Shown here piece after piece: positions 44,970 to 57,479 of a DNA stretch of 64,000 bases. Made by a program: the position numbers and the translations under genes. The stretch's first letter is position 1. Every line of letters begins with the position of its first letter. The notes under the pieces were generated by a model, which was not told the DNA's origin, searched no databases, and worked only from the letters and a program-made list of their open reading frames with translations. This stretch comes from Phyto melanocephala (taxonomy: Eukaryota; Arthropoda; Insecta; Diptera; Rhinophoridae). The stretch spans positions 76,635,797 through 76,699,796 of the forward strand of contig OW799233.1 of assembly GCA_941918925.1 (NCBI GenBank), in the 5' to 3' direction.

Positions 44970-45570
44970 TTGGGTGATTCACAAGGTGTCTTATCATGTC
45001 ATATTGTCCTAAAAGTTTGCAATGGTTTAAAAATATTGTTGTTGCTTTTCAAACGAAAAGTGTCTTATAATAAAAGAACTTTGTACGCTATGTTTACTAT
45101 GCTGTCGTATTTAATAAGCAGAGACCTGTGCTAAACGGCTAAGCCAAGCCGCAATAGTTTTTGTAAGCCGTTGCCGTTTTTGTAATTTTATCGGGCCGAC
45201 ATCAAAATTTAAGCGCAGTTGCTAATTTTTTATAACAAACCTCTGGTGGCGTCAAATAAGATCAGCTAACGACTCTGCTGTGTTTTGTTTATCAAACAAA
45301 ATTTAATATATTTGTGATTTGTTTACTTGAGTCTGCCATTACAACATCTAAAATATACTTTTCGCACAAACTGGCTATTATTGTGTTTTTTTTTTGCACT
45401 TGTTGTTGGCATTATGAAAGAAAATATTTATTTTTATAATTGTTTTACATCAGCTGATTTAAATTCAAAATAGAACACTTAATTATGAGGGGTAGTTCAC
45501 AAAAGTCTTAATTTTTCATGCTATTATTATAGGACATATGAATTTATGACACTTCTGTGAATCCCCCAAT
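44970..45570 (+). mobile_element. MITE family S, complete copy
   Basis: About 600 bp with imperfect 44-bp terminal inverted repeats: TTGGGTGATTCACAAGGTGT at the left and GACACTTCTGTGAATCCCCC at the right. GTCCTA is also conserved in both arms. It contains the segment seen inverted at 14306-14547. Confidence 0.75.
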
Positions 45571-46385
45571 TATTTAATGTATGTTTTTACTTTTATTATT
45601 GCTATTTACGGCTAAAGCAGCGTTGCCAGAAGTTTGGAGAGAAAAACATCATTTAGAGAAAAAAATCATCAAATTATTTTAATTCGAACATTTTATTACA
45701 AACGCAAAAAAACAATAAAAATTTATTTAGAAAACTGTTTTCTTATTAGATATGTTATTTAAAACAAAAATTATATAGTAAATTGATATTAAAATAAATA
45801 TACATATTCATGTAGAAACTTCTGAATAAAATCAAATTTACAGATACTCTGTAATACATTAATATATTCAAATTGCATTAGAATTGCATTTACATTAGAA
45901 ATGTAGAAACCATAGTACGTAAAAAATTATGTTTGCGAATGCAATTACATTTTTTTCTCTCGTTTTTTGAATTATGCTCCGAATTAAAAAAGATAAAAGT
46001 TGCGAGACAAATTTTATTTAGGATTTTTATGTTTTTTCATTATTTTCTCAAATAAAATAAATATTTTTTTCTTTATTTAATTCGTTTGCAATACGAATTT
46101 TATTTTTAAAATTCGCCGTTTTTCATTCCTCTCACAAATTAAATATATTTCATTCTAAGCAAAATGGAATCAAAAACGAATAATTCTTTTCAAAAATTTC
46201 GTCTTTGTATTTGTTGTTGTTTGTGGTATGAAAAACATTCAATAATGTACAGTATAAGCCATAATAATTTAAACAGCACACAATGCAACAGATTGGATTT
46301 TGCTAATATGTACATATGTATGTATGTATATAAGTAGCTGTATCGTATATAAATATTATATTTTATATATGTATATCTACATACC
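45571..46385. other. No recognised gene
   Basis: AT-rich, with a few TTAGAAATGTAG/CATTACATT repeats near 45870-45960 and a GTATGTATGTATATAA microsatellite at 46311-46330. Confidence 0.4.
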
Positions 46386-47279
46386 GGGTGTTTTTTTCAG
46401 TGGTATAGAACTTCGAATTGAAATAAAACACAAGAAAATCGTTTTAATGACCATCAATTTGGCTTTATTGGAAGGATAATTTTATGCCATTAATGTTTAA
46501 ATATGATTTCAGGCATGTGGCCGCCGCGGCTGGTTCGAATAAAGCCAATTCTACAGGTCCAATTTTTAACGCCACGAATGTTGGCTTCCAATTCCCCTAA
46601 CGTTTCTGGTTTGTTGGCGTAGACGAGCGACTTCACATATCCCAAAAGAAAATAATCCAATGGTGTCAAATCACACGATCTTGGTGGCCAATTGACAGGT
46701 CCATTCCGCGAAATTATGCGCTCATCGAATGTTTCCTTCAATAAATCGATTGTGGCGTGCGCTGTGTGGCATGTAGCGCCGTCTTGTTGGAACCACAACT
46801 CATCCACATTCATGCCATCCAATTCGGGAACAAAATAGTCGGTTATCATGGCTCTATATATACCGGTCTCCATTAACGGTAACTGCCTCTCCAGCATTAT
46901 TTCGGAAGAAGTATGGCCCAATGACTCCACCAGCCCATAGAGCACACCAAACAGTCAGTTTTTGTGGATGTAATGGCGTCTCAAGGGTCGCATGTGGATT
47001 CTCTTCACTCCAAATGCGGCAATTTTGTTTGTTGACGTAGCCATTCAACCAAAAATGAGCCTCATCACTGAACAAAATTTTGCGATGAAAATCAGCATCG
47101 AGATCAATCTCAATTTTCGAAATAAATTTGCACGATTTGCAAGCGTTGTTCTTTTGTCAACCTGTTCATGATGAAATGGCAAACCAAACTGAACATAAAT
47201 GACATTAGAGTTGCCAGATTTGACCATAAAATGCCAGTTTTATCTCTATTCGAAAAACAAACCGGTAAAAAAAACACCC
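46386..47279 (-). mobile_element. Mariner-family deletion derivative (894 bp)
   Basis: TIRs GGGTGTTTTTTT and AAAAAAACACCC. It encloses a minus-strand transposase remnant with both the true N-terminus and the true C-terminus but lacking the DNA-binding region. The target duplication is not resolved. Confidence 0.8.
46490..47169 (-). pseudogene. Mariner-like transposase, internally deleted
   Basis: Starts MNRLTKEQRLQIVQIYFEN at 47169, then loses roughly 130 residues (helix-turn-helix domains). It resumes at DADFHRKILFSDEAHFWLNG (first catalytic Asp), GPYFFRNNAGEAVTVNGDRY, WFQQDGATCHTA (second Asp), NWPPRSCDLTPLDYFLLGY (third Asp, 36 residues after the second) and ends EIIFKH. This is the DDD catalytic triad of mariner-type transposases, which cut and paste at TA. 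A 4-bp ATAT insertion after GDRY (46857) shifts the frame. The C-terminal half of the copy is otherwise well kept. Confidence 0.9.
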
Positions 47280-47798
47280 TTTACATATATAGTATTTTTA
47301 TGCTCACAAATTTAATTATAATTGATTTAAAGATACGGACAAGAAAAACAACTTTATTGGTCTAATAAAATAATAAGGCATTTATATAAAAAGGTAAAGT
47401 CTTAAAAGGATATGCGTATTATCAAAATACATATATAAACATACTTATATACCTGAATATGTAAACAGAAAGTTCATTAGGTATATTCCCAATTTTTTTT
47501 ACTTAGTAAAGTAAAAATCGGTGTTTGTCTTAAATTGAAACTCGGTATTAAAGCTAATTTATAAATAAGCATATGTCAAGCGCCCATAAGAGTTTTGACT
47601 ATTTACATGAGATTATTTAATATTTTGTGTGTGCCCCAAACATACAGAATTACATAGTTCTTCTCTACCTAAACGAAACCGGTGCCTAAGAAAGAATTGA
47701 GAGAAAAGCAAAGAATGCATAAACGTATCAACGCAGCAGTGTTATTTTTGAACTTTTTGTAGCACAAAATATCATGTACATAAACTAAATGAATTCCA
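47280..47798. other. No recognised gene
   Basis: AT-rich flank of the LINE. It carries the left target duplication at 47785-47798. Confidence 0.4.
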
Positions 47799-47911
47799 CC
47801 AGTGTCTGTTCTCAGAGTGAGCGGCTGTTGGTCTGCGTCTGTCTCCAGTGGGGTGGCAGTTTATAACAAGCCTGGCAGTAGGTATAAAATGCAAACAACC
47901 AATCGTCCGTA

Positions 47912-49437
47912 ATGTCGAAAAAATCATGCCCTCCGTATCCGGTAAAGGGCTTCATAATCTCCGGAGACCCAACTACTGCAGTGTCGGTATCAGGCTGCAA
48001 GTTGTTGGCTACTGAAACTTCGACTAGTGGAGTCGAAGCGCCAGGCTCCACTAGCCGACTAGCTACTAGTGCGCTAAAAACATGCCCGGTCAAGCTGATA
48101 GGCGATCGAAACCCGAGCTTGGTACAGCGTGGTTCTTCGAAACCAGGTACCTCTAAGGCTCCTAGGGTCCGGATGGGACTAGTTCCTGTCAAAACACCAG
48201 CTTCAGGTGCCGGTGAGGTGGCTAAGACTCAGTCTGCCACTAAACCTGGATCCCTTGTGCCAAACATTGTGCAGAAGGATCATGCGGAGAATGATTCGAT
48301 GATCCCTGTAGCACCACCCTCGACCTCCACGGCTCCCAAAATAGATTCCCCAAGGCACAGAAAACAATCCAAAAGGGCCTTTACTACTAAGCGTTCCGCT
48401 TATAAAATAATAACTCGGTTTGGTGAAAAACCTACTGACGAGCTCACGTAGCAAGAGAAAAACTCTCTCCGGTGGGCGAAAACCCTCATTGAGGGGTTCA
48501 AAAGTGATCCCCCTAATGCAGGTGTAGGCAGTCCTAAACGGACGGCATCCTCTGCAGCGCCTAAACGGCAACGGTCAGAGGAGGACACTCTTCCAGGAAC
48601 AAAACGTTCCAAACACATGCCTCCACGGCCACAACCAAGATCCTACAAGGAGGTGGCTAAGGACCATCCTATTTGGGCGATCATTGTCCGCAACTCCAGC
48701 GATGGCACCATTTCCTTCAGCAACTGGAAATTGGTTGTCATGGCTCTCAATGGGGTGTTCTTGAAGTTGTTCGGGACAACCCGGGACCACCACCCCGGTG
48801 CGAAGATGCTGGCTGGTACCAAGGCCACATCAAACTCATAGCCTGTACAGACGAGCGTTCAGCGCAGCTGTACAAGACCGCCATAGAGTCCCTCGAGAAA
48901 GTATGGTCTGGCGCGAAGCTCGAGGCAATACCTCTCGCCGATGTTCCACAAAGGCCGAGATCTATTGCCAAGATTCCCGCAATACCATTCGACCCAAAGG
49001 AGATTCTGGAGATTACGCAGATCAGTAATCCTCAGCTACCCACGAAGGACTGGAAAATAGCCAATGTTACTGAAGCTGTAGAACGCTCCAGGAAGGCCAC
49101 TGTTATTATAATCAGTGACTCCCTGTCTCCACTTCGAAAGAGTCAGGGAAAGATATACTATGGTTTTGGTACTATCTTTCTCCGGGTATATAAGGGTGAC
49201 GACAAGGAGAAGCCTCAAGCTCCGGAGATTAAGGACACTTCTAAGGATCTCTCCATGAGATGTGACGATGAATCTGCTCTTTCATCGGACATTAATGACA
49301 CCCAATCGGTCTCAGGACTAGTGGAGGAATTCTTTGATAAGATTGAGGTGGCAGAAGATGAAGACGCCCTTCTAGAATCTGACGACGGTTCAGAGGACGC
49401 CGATGTCACAGTCGTCCACAGCGATCAGCTACATTGA
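47912..49437 (+). pseudogene. LINE copy A ORF1 (RNA-binding protein)
   Basis: Starts MSKKSCPPYPVKGFIISGDP, followed by a Ser/Pro/Lys-rich low-complexity region, KRSKHMPPRPQPRSYKEVAK and a folded C-terminal domain (CEDAGWYQGHIKLIACTDE, GFGTIFLRVYK) that resembles DUF4780 of LOA-type ORF1. An acidic tail ends DVTVVHSDQLH. One nonsense codon at 48449 (Glu in copy B) and a 1-bp deletion near 48763 (LKVVRDN becomes LKLFGTT) break it. ORF1 proteins of this kind package the RNA as a chaperone. Confidence 0.85.
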
Positions 49438-52400
49438 AGGTTACTCAAATTAACCTTCACCACTCAAAAGCGGTGTCAGCTACTCCTCCGACTGTCTTCA
49501 GGCACGGAGGATCTTATATGTGTCCAAGAACCATTGTTGTACAAAGACAGGGTTTGCGGGCTACACAAGGATGGCTACTACATTCTGTATGCAGCCGGAC
49601 CAGGTAGGACCAGATCTTGCATTATGGCCAAAAACAATCTTAAAGCTTTTGTTCTATCCGACTTCAGTGATAAGGACACCTGTACTATTGCCATCGAGAA
49701 CAAGAGGCGAATAGTCTGGCTAATGAGCTGTTATATGGCGCACGATCATGGAGGGGACCCACCTAACTCCATCACTAGGAAGGCGATGTCTTGCGCGAAC
49801 AAAAGGAACATCCCTCTCATAATATGCGCGGATGCCAACGCGCACCATACCGTCTGAGGTAGCTCGGATACCAACCAAACGGTTGAGTCACTCCTCAAAT
49901 TTATAATTGAAAATAAACTAACAGTAGTTAATAGGCGTAATGAACCCACCTTTGTAGTTACTAACAGAAGGGCGGTTTTGGATGTTACTCTTATTAGCGA
50001 TAGGTATGTGAATTTGATAGGAAATTGGAGGGTGTCGAAGGACTGCTCTTTTTCCTATCACCTATATATTGATTTCGATTTGTTTTTCGAAGTGGATTCT
50101 GAGAGTCATTCCTTGAATAGGAGAAGGACAAACTGGTCTGTTTATGCTGAGGTGCTGAATAGAAAGCTCTCTTCATGTCCAGACTCCATTGACGATAAGT
50201 CCACTCTGGACTCCGTAACTGAGTTCTTGAGTAATGTAATGGCTGAGGCAACCAAAAACTCCTGTAGGAAAACTACTAGGAAAGGTAAGGCCAAGCCCAC
50301 TAATGGGTTTAAAAACCTTATCAGAAGAGCCAAGAGGCAATCCTGGAGAAAATTCTGCAGTGAAGTAGGAAATAACTCGGCTACGTAAGATTTTATCATC
50401 GAATCCAACAATACCATCATACATACAGAGGGCGGATGGTCCGTGGACCACCAGCAGCAAGGAAACGCTGGAGGTTCTCATGGAGACACATTTACCAGGC
50501 TGTCTAGAGCAGGACTTTCCTCCTGCTGCTGACCACACGGATGTTGGAAGTTTCCATCCCTTCAAGTCTCCAGGTCCTGATGGCGTAATTCCAGCGAATC
50601 TACAGGAGAACATCGATATTTAATGCCATGGCTTCTGGTGATATTCAAGGCATGCTTGCATTAATCCCATGTCCCATCAAGGTGGACATCCTATAGGATT
50701 ATTTTCATACCCAAGGGAAGTAAGGGCTCGCATACAAGGGCCGGAAATTTCAGGCCAATAAGTCCCCCTCCTTCCTGCTTAAGACTCTGGAGAGGATTAT
50801 TGATGTTTATATCAGATCGTCTCTAGGACCAGAAGCTCTGTCGGGGGCACAGCATGCCTATACGAAGGGCAAATCTACGGAAACGGCGCTACACGCGCTG
50901 GTTGGCCATATTGAGAAATCTCTGAACTACAGGGACTACACCTTGGTCGCCTTCTTTGATATTGAGGGCGCCTTCAACAATGTCAAGCCGGATTCGGTTC
51001 TGAACGCCTTGGGACAACTGGACATAGATCCTGCGTTCACCGATTTTGTGGGAAAACTACTGAAATATAGGCGCATAGAATCAATTTTGGGCGCCTCTGG
51101 CATCTCCAGGGTGGCTGTAAATGGCACACTGCAAGATGGCGTACTTTCTCCACTATTATGGAACATCAACATTAATATCCTGCTTAGGGCCATGGAGAAT
51201 ACATCCTGCATGACTGTTGCTTATGCGGATGATGTGGCTGTAGCAGCTACGGGCAAAGATCCTGGACTGCTCTCGGAGCTCTTGGAATCTGCGCTAACAT
51301 AAATACTTAGATGGTGCCAGGGATGTGGGCTGGGAGTCAATCCTGCCAAAACGGAACTGGTACTGTTCACAAAGAGGTACAAAATACCGACCTTTGCTAC
51401 GCCTAGGATAGACGGAGTGGCACTAGCGCTATCCGATAATGCCAAATATTTGGGCCTCGTATTGGACAGCAAACAAAACTGGAACCTGAACACAAAATCC
51501 AGGACCACTAACGCGGCAACCTATTATACTGCTGCAAGAGGGCAATTGGCCTTAATTGGGGTATTAACCCCAGGAACTTATACTGGCTATACGATTCTGT
51601 CGTCAGACCAATTTTTTATTACGGAGCGGCAGTCTGGTGGGTGGGGCTGGAGAAGAGAATCCACCAGGACAGTTTCGGACGAATTATGCTGCGATTATGA
51701 TAACAGGTGCTCTTAGGACCACACCATCTAAGGCACTGTTCACTATTTTAAACTGGTTACCACCAGACATCATGGCTAGGCAGATGGCTGCGGACACCGC
51801 ACTGATTACAAAGTACCTGACCCAGCATTCGATCCGGGTTTCGTGACGAATATACCGGATAGATCTGAATACTACAACGGCCTCCGACCTCCGGAGAATG
51901 CCATCCAGATATTTACTGACGGATCGAAATCACATGCTGGAGCTGGATGTGGTATCTTTTCGATCCATTTGGGTTTGGAATTGTCCCTTAGGCTACCGGA
52001 TTACTGCGCGATACAGGCCGAACTAATGGCTATTAGGACAGCCGCGGAACAGATTCAGTATAATGAAATATCTGGAAGGGATATTTATATATTTACTGAC
52101 AGCAAGGCAGCTATTAGGTCCCTTGAGAGTGTGTACAGCACATAGAAAATTGCCCAGGAATGCCGGGTGTCTCTTGAGGAAATAGCGAGACATTTGACGG
52201 TTACCCTTGTGTGGGTTCCAGTTATGCTTTAGGTATTCCCTTATCGAAGGGTAAGCAGCTAATCTCGAATCAATTCTATTTGGATGCCAAGGAAAGATGG
52301 GTGAGAGAACCCACTGGTTTGGAAACCAGAAAGATCTGGCCTGACATGGATGTACATAGGACGCAATATGCAGTGAATATGCCCCGAATCCACCTTAGGA

Positions 52401-52650
52401 ACCTCATAGCGATCATTACCGGACACTGGCTTATAGGTACACATGCGAAAAGGCTGAATATCCCTTATAACGACTTCTGCAGAAGTTGCAATAACGAGAA
52501 AGAGGAGGAGACGACTGAACATCTTCTCTGCAATTGTCCGAATACTTGTAAGTAAAACTTGTCTTTCCGCAGTTGAACTGGGAAAGATCCATACCTTTGT
52601 AAACAGGACAGGATGGCTGAGGAAGGACGGCCAGAGGACATAGACAAACG
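49435..52650 (+). pseudogene. LINE copy A ORF2 (endonuclease, RT, RNase H)
   Basis: Begins LKVTQINLHHSKAVSA, overlapping the ORF1 stop. The AP-endonuclease domain has ICADANAHHTV then a stop, and FSYHLYIDFD, where the usual SDH is SYH. RT: FFDIEGAFNNV (motif A, 50950-50980), NGTLQDGVLSPLL, AYADDVAV (51219-51242). RNase H: IFTDGSKSHAGAG, IQAELMAIRTAA, IFTDSKAAIRS, with the last (H/D) block deleted. C-terminal zinc motif: FCRSCNNEKEEETTEHLLCN. It also lacks about 80 bp present in copy B near 50296. Many stops and frameshifts; inactive. Confidence 0.9.
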
Positions 52651-52827
52651 GGCGATGGTGCCTACGGTATTACAACGGGACCCTCGGAGGACCCAAGTGA
52701 GCTATGCCTTCGGGCGGCTGCCAGATCTAACCTAACCTAAATGAATTCCATAAATTCCCTTAAATTGTCAATTTTACTTTCCATTTTGGCAAAATTGTTT
52801 TTAGCTAATAAAAATATAAACACAACA

Positions 52828-53622
52828 TAGGGTTGCCATATTTGAAAAGTGAAAAAAGTACATTGAGGAGGAAAAAACAATACTTAAAAAAAAAGAACAG
52901 TTCATTTTGATTTTGATAACATAACTTTTACTTCAATACATAACATTTTTAATTAAAAAAAGTTAAGAAGATTATATAGATCGAGTCGAACTACAAATAG
53001 TATCTTAAGTTACTAACGTGGTCAAAAACACAAATTAAACGTCGTTTTTCGATTTTAATATTGATATTAGTTTGAATAAACGAATTATCAATGCTTTAAC
53101 ATTTTTGACTACATTTCAGAACTATGCACTATATTTTCAAACTTTATTTTAAAAATGATCTAATGTATTTTAAAAGTTATTAATTATATTTCAAAAATAG
53201 TAAATAGAATTTCGAAATTGGTAATTGAATTTCAAAAACTACGAGTTGAATTTTTAAATTTTCTATAATATGTAAATTCAATTGATTTGTTTCTTTAAAT
53301 TACAATAATATTCCATTAATACTTTTGGAATACTGTTTATAACGTAAAAAATATCACTTGTAATTGACAAATTATCAATTTTTAAGTAGACTTAGGGCCA
53401 TTATTACAACTTGCCGTTAGCTAAAGGCAGAGTTTTGTTTGGCAGATAAATGGCTTTACGACTTTAAAAAAAAAAAGTCAAAATATAATAGTTATTTTTT
53501 GACTTTTATTCTTTCGGTCAGAAATAATAGTTAAAATTTGACTTTTATTTTTTCGGTCAAAAATAAAAGTTAAAATCTGACTTTTATTTTTTTGGTCTAA
53601 AACAGTACAAATGGCAACCCTA
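52828..53622 (+). mobile_element. Non-autonomous hAT-like MITE, copy 4
   Basis: TIRs TAGGGTTGCCATATTTG and ATGGCAACCCTA, with flanks ACACAACA and ACACAACG (8 bp, one mismatch). The right third is replaced by about three 52-bp repeats of TTTTATTNTTTCGGTCAAAA type (53470-53600). Confidence 0.85.
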
Positions 53623-54009
53623 ACACAACGGCTGATTAAAACATAAGAGTTGATGCAGTCGTATTACAGCTCTGGTCGGGTCAAGAGCTCGCGCGTCATT
53701 GCCATTATCTCTTAAGGGCAATCAGGCCGTCCTTTTCATCCATCTTCGAGAGTTTTACGTCTCACTCTCGCGTGGTTAATTGTGCGGCGTCGCGTAACTG
53801 TGCTTTGGATACAGTTTCCAGACTATTCTACAATTAACCACGTGCATTAATTTTAATTGGATTAACTGGAGGAGTACCTCCTTTTTGTTCCTTTATTTTG
53901 TGATTTAAGAAAAATATATGGCATGAAATGAATTAGTACAAATACTTAATAAATCATATTTTTATTTGAGCTCTTAAAACGACATCGTCGAATCGACGAT
54001 CATTAGTTA
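53623..54009. other. Possible LTR-like sequence, unassigned
   Basis: Moderately GC-rich stretch (GGTCAAGAGCTCGCGCGTCA, CGTCTCACTCTCGCGTGGTT) unlike its AT-rich surroundings and next to gypsy pol. It could be LTR material, but no paired copy or TG...CA ends were found. Confidence 0.3.
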
Positions 54010-54978
54010 TAACATGGGTAAAATATGTTTAGTACTCTACGGTTAAGATTTTGAAATGCTTCTTCTTGAGCTCTACGCCAAGTAAAAGGATAACGCCCTT
54101 TTCTAATGGCTCAACTCCATTTTTGATAATTATATTACCAAGATATTCAATCTTGTCTTGTACTGCATCTTCTAAATTTAAAAGTAGTTTTTCCAGATTC
54201 TGTCTATTTTCCTCGTAAGTTGAACCGGTTACCACTATATCACCTAGGTAATTAACAGTGCTTGGAATATCAGAAATTAATTGCTAAAGAAATTTTTGAA
54301 AAACTGGTGGTGCACTAGAAATACCAAACGGTAACTTTTGATATTGAAATAAACCAAGTGGTGTGTTAACCACTAATACTTTTTTTGATTCTTCATCCAT
54401 GGAAATTTGGAAACAGGCATCAGATAAATCTATTTTCGAAGACTGACTACCACCTCTTAATTTAAATAGCAAATTTTGTAACTTTGGAATAGGATACTGC
54501 TCCATGTCTAACTGAGGATTAACTGTTTGTTTAAAGTCTGCGCAAATTCGAATTTTAGAATTTGGATTGGGAACGATCACGATCGGCGAAGCCCAATCAC
54601 TTCTTTTTTAAAAACTTCTTGAAGGACAAACGTATAGGTCTCGCTTTAAAAAATTTTGGAACAGCATTTTATTTTAAAAATAAATGAGCTTTAAAAACGT
54701 TACAACATCCTAAAGCTTTTGAAAATAATTTTGAAAACTTTTTGAAATTTCTTGCTATGCAATTTATTTACTTGGAAGATATTATTTTCAAAGTTAAATG
54801 CATCATACCAATCTATGCCAAAAATATTTGAACCTTCATATGTATTGGCCACTAATAATTGTAATTGCTTGGTATCAAAACCCAACGTAACAGATACGTC
54901 TAATACTCCAAGAACAAGAATATTTTTATTACCATAACCTCCTAAAATTGTATTGATGCGCCAGTATCCAATAGTCAT
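54010..54978 (-). pseudogene. Ty3/gypsy pol remnant (protease and RT)
   Basis: Minus strand. Protease-end block LGVLDVSVTLGFDTKQLQLL, ANTYEGSNIFGIDWYDAFN. After a deletion come SDWASPIVIVPNPNSKIRIC, ADFKQTVNPQLDMEQYPIPK, KIDLSDACFQISMDEESKKV (first RT Asp), PFGISSAPPVFQKFL then a stop. The active-site motif YxDD is YLGD here (VNYLGDIVVTGS). PFTWRRAQEEAFQNLN follows in another frame. Stop, frameshifts and the Asp-to-Gly change make it inactive. Integrase and LTRs are absent. Confidence 0.9.
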
Positions 54979-55711
54979 GTGGTTTATGTAAGAAGGACCA
55001 TGCGCTCAAAACATGTCAAAGCTTTCTTAACGCCAGCGCTGAATATCGTTATGATGTCGCAATACTTAAGATTTACTGCATCAATTGTCTGGTTCGATCA
55101 CAACTCACCAAAGATTACAAAAATGAACACGGCTGTCGAGTATGTACAAAACGTCACAACACTCTCTTACATGATGCTCCACAATTAAAAAAACCGCCAA
55201 AGAAGTTAGATCGATCAAACAAACCAAATCCCAGATGATCCAAAAAACCCACCTACTTGCCAAAACGTTTTCGTACCAACAGCTACATTATGTATAGCTT
55301 CAAAAGAAAAAACGGATGAATGGTCCTTTACGTTATAAACACCAAAATTGCCTCGTCTTCAGTAAAAAGGCTCGGTCTTTTAAAAAACCACGCTAAAAGG
55401 ACAACAGTTTGCTATACTAAATCTTCGCGCTCGCAACAATCATTACATATTCCGAATGCAAATAATGGCTCAGATCACCGAAGAACTACCTCGTCGACCA
55501 TATAGTGCTCCTATTAAGGACAACCCCTACGAAGGGTTTTCCGAAAACATGCTTACAGACATGGACCCTCATTCCAATACCCTACTTCAATTGGAGCTGG
55601 GTGCTGACGTGTATCCCTTTTTACGTAGAGATGGAGCCATTGAGTTGGAAATGGGTCACGCCATAGCTCAACAAACTGCAGTAGGCTACACATTTTTCGA
55701 ACCAACTTAAA
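54978..55711 (+). pseudogene. BEL/Pao gag zinc knuckles and protease-end remnant
   Basis: Begins abruptly with CGLCKKDHALKTCQSFL and, about 20 residues on, YCINCLVRSQLTKDY and HGCRVCTKRHNTL, the paired zinc knuckles of BEL/Pao Gag. After a frame break and a gap, 55590-55700 gives LELGADVYPFLRR and AIAQQTAVGYTFFE, resembling the '(L)LGADVYP...G.(p)vAQ.T.fGw' end of the BEL/Pao protease. The strand switch at 54978 against the gypsy piece marks a rearrangement or insertion junction. Confidence 0.72.
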
Positions 55712-56099
55712 AGTTGTATTAAATTACACTGATTTATGGGGGCCGGAATGTTCACGGATATAGTAAAGTTTTGCGCATCACTGTATATTCCTTATTTAAA
55801 ATTTTTTCTCTACTCATAATTTATAAACCGCTAAGCATTCTCACTTTAGTATTGAACGTTTAACAAAAAACAAGTGTACAATAGACAGAAACAAAAAAAA
55901 ATATTAACAAAACTCGAAAGTTAAATAATAAACCTGAAATTAAATAAATAAAAAGTGGTTGTTATTAATACAAAAGAAAAGGAACCAGACCCACAAACAC
56001 ACAACAACAAACAGATTCGTTCACTCAATTTTTCTTATTCAACAAGTGTTTACGAAAGTTAAAAGTACATGTGATTTATTCTAATTTTTTTAAAGTGAA
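55712..56099. other. Non-coding; probably 5' region of the Transib
   Basis: No ORF. No CACWGTG-type Transib terminus could be identified in it. Confidence 0.35.
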
Positions 56100-57479
56100 T
56101 TACGGAAAAAAAGGTTGGTAGGTACCTTGAACTTATCAGGTATGGAAATTTATCAAATTATAAAGGACGAAAATTTGCCGTTTTTCAATGCAAAAGTGAA
56201 TTACTTAGAAAATCATTTATTATTAAACTATGGCAATACAATACAATTTATTAAAAGCGGCATTGAAGGGCAAATGAGCAAAATGCCGCATAAAGAAAGA
56301 GGCTTTAAAAAATGAGAATGGTTTAACGGTATTCTTGAACTTCCTGGTGCGGCTTTCGAAATCTTTTCACGAAGTCAACGTCGAAAAACCGAAGAAGTCC
56401 GCTCAACTGTGGGAAATGACGTTATCGTTCACGCTGCACAAACAACCTTAATAGCACAAAAAAAAGAGATGCGTCGGAAATCCTAAAAGACACAACAAAT
56501 TTCCCTAGTCGAGCGCACAAATTTAGAAAAGCAGTCAACGAAAAAGGAAATGAAGATAGTGCCTCTTCTTCGACACCACTAAAAGCTTTAATAATGTTCG
56601 TTGAGGCTGGTCTAACAAGACGTCAGTACGAGATCATCCGAAATACAAATAAGGGGTTTCATCTGCCATATCATTTATTGTTACAAGCAAAACAAAAATG
56701 TTATCCATCAAAGGAATGTTTACGGGTTACAAGTACCTGTGCGGAAAGCAAGTCTTATGGGCAATACCGTTACACGGCTCTCAATTTTCTTGAAAGAAAT
56801 GCTATTGACACTTAATGAAGAAGAAATAAATTCTTTGTATATAATTTGTAAATGGGGTTGTGATGGCTTCCATCAAGCTTAATACAAACAAAAAATTGAT
56901 AGTGATGATGAATCAGATGCAAAATTATTTATGAGCTCCTTTATATGCATTCGAATAGTATGTGGAAAGAATAATAAAAAAGTTATCTGGCAGAACCCCA
57001 CGCCCTCGTCCCACCATTCTGCACTCCAATACGATTTCAGTTTGTAAAAGAGTCTACTGACGTGATAGAAGAAGAAAAAAGATACGACGAAATGTCTGTG
57101 AAAGCGCTGAAACCCACAAAAAAAAAATTTGACTCAAATAAAATTAACTTTTTAAATTTTTTTGATATGACTATGGTAGACAGAAAAGTATGTAATGCTT
57201 CAATCGGAACGAAGTCTACTAGTTAATGCTAGATAAATAGGAAACGTCAAATTTAGCTGGTATTATTTTTGCGCTTTTGTATTGCATGCCAGAATTATAG
57301 TATTTGAAAGTGTTTTATGTTTAGCATATAAATAACCATTCAAAAAATATAGGAACAGGAAGACTGATGAATAAAAGGTTAGGTTAGATTCGGCAGCCGC
57401 CCGAAGGCATAGCTCACTTGGGTCCTCCGAGGGTACAGTAATGATACCGTAGTCACCAACGCCCGTTTGTCTATGTCCT

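Larger units (their letters stand above)
47799..52736 (+). mobile_element. LOA-like LINE, copy A
   Basis: Flanked by CTAAATGAATTCCA (47785-47798, 52737-52750). 5' UTR, ORF1, ORF2 and a CTAACCTAAC tail. Slightly 5'-truncated compared with copy B, whose 5' region is longer. Higher GC than the surroundings. The order endonuclease, RT, RNase H and a DUF4780-like ORF1 suggests the LOA clade; this is inference without alignment. Confidence 0.9.

Noticed and set aside
47812..48618. Long ORFs antisense to LINE ORF1 (also at 61230-61994)
   Set aside because: Shadows of the GC-richer LINE coding sequence; they appear in both copies because ORF1 is shared, with no independent support.
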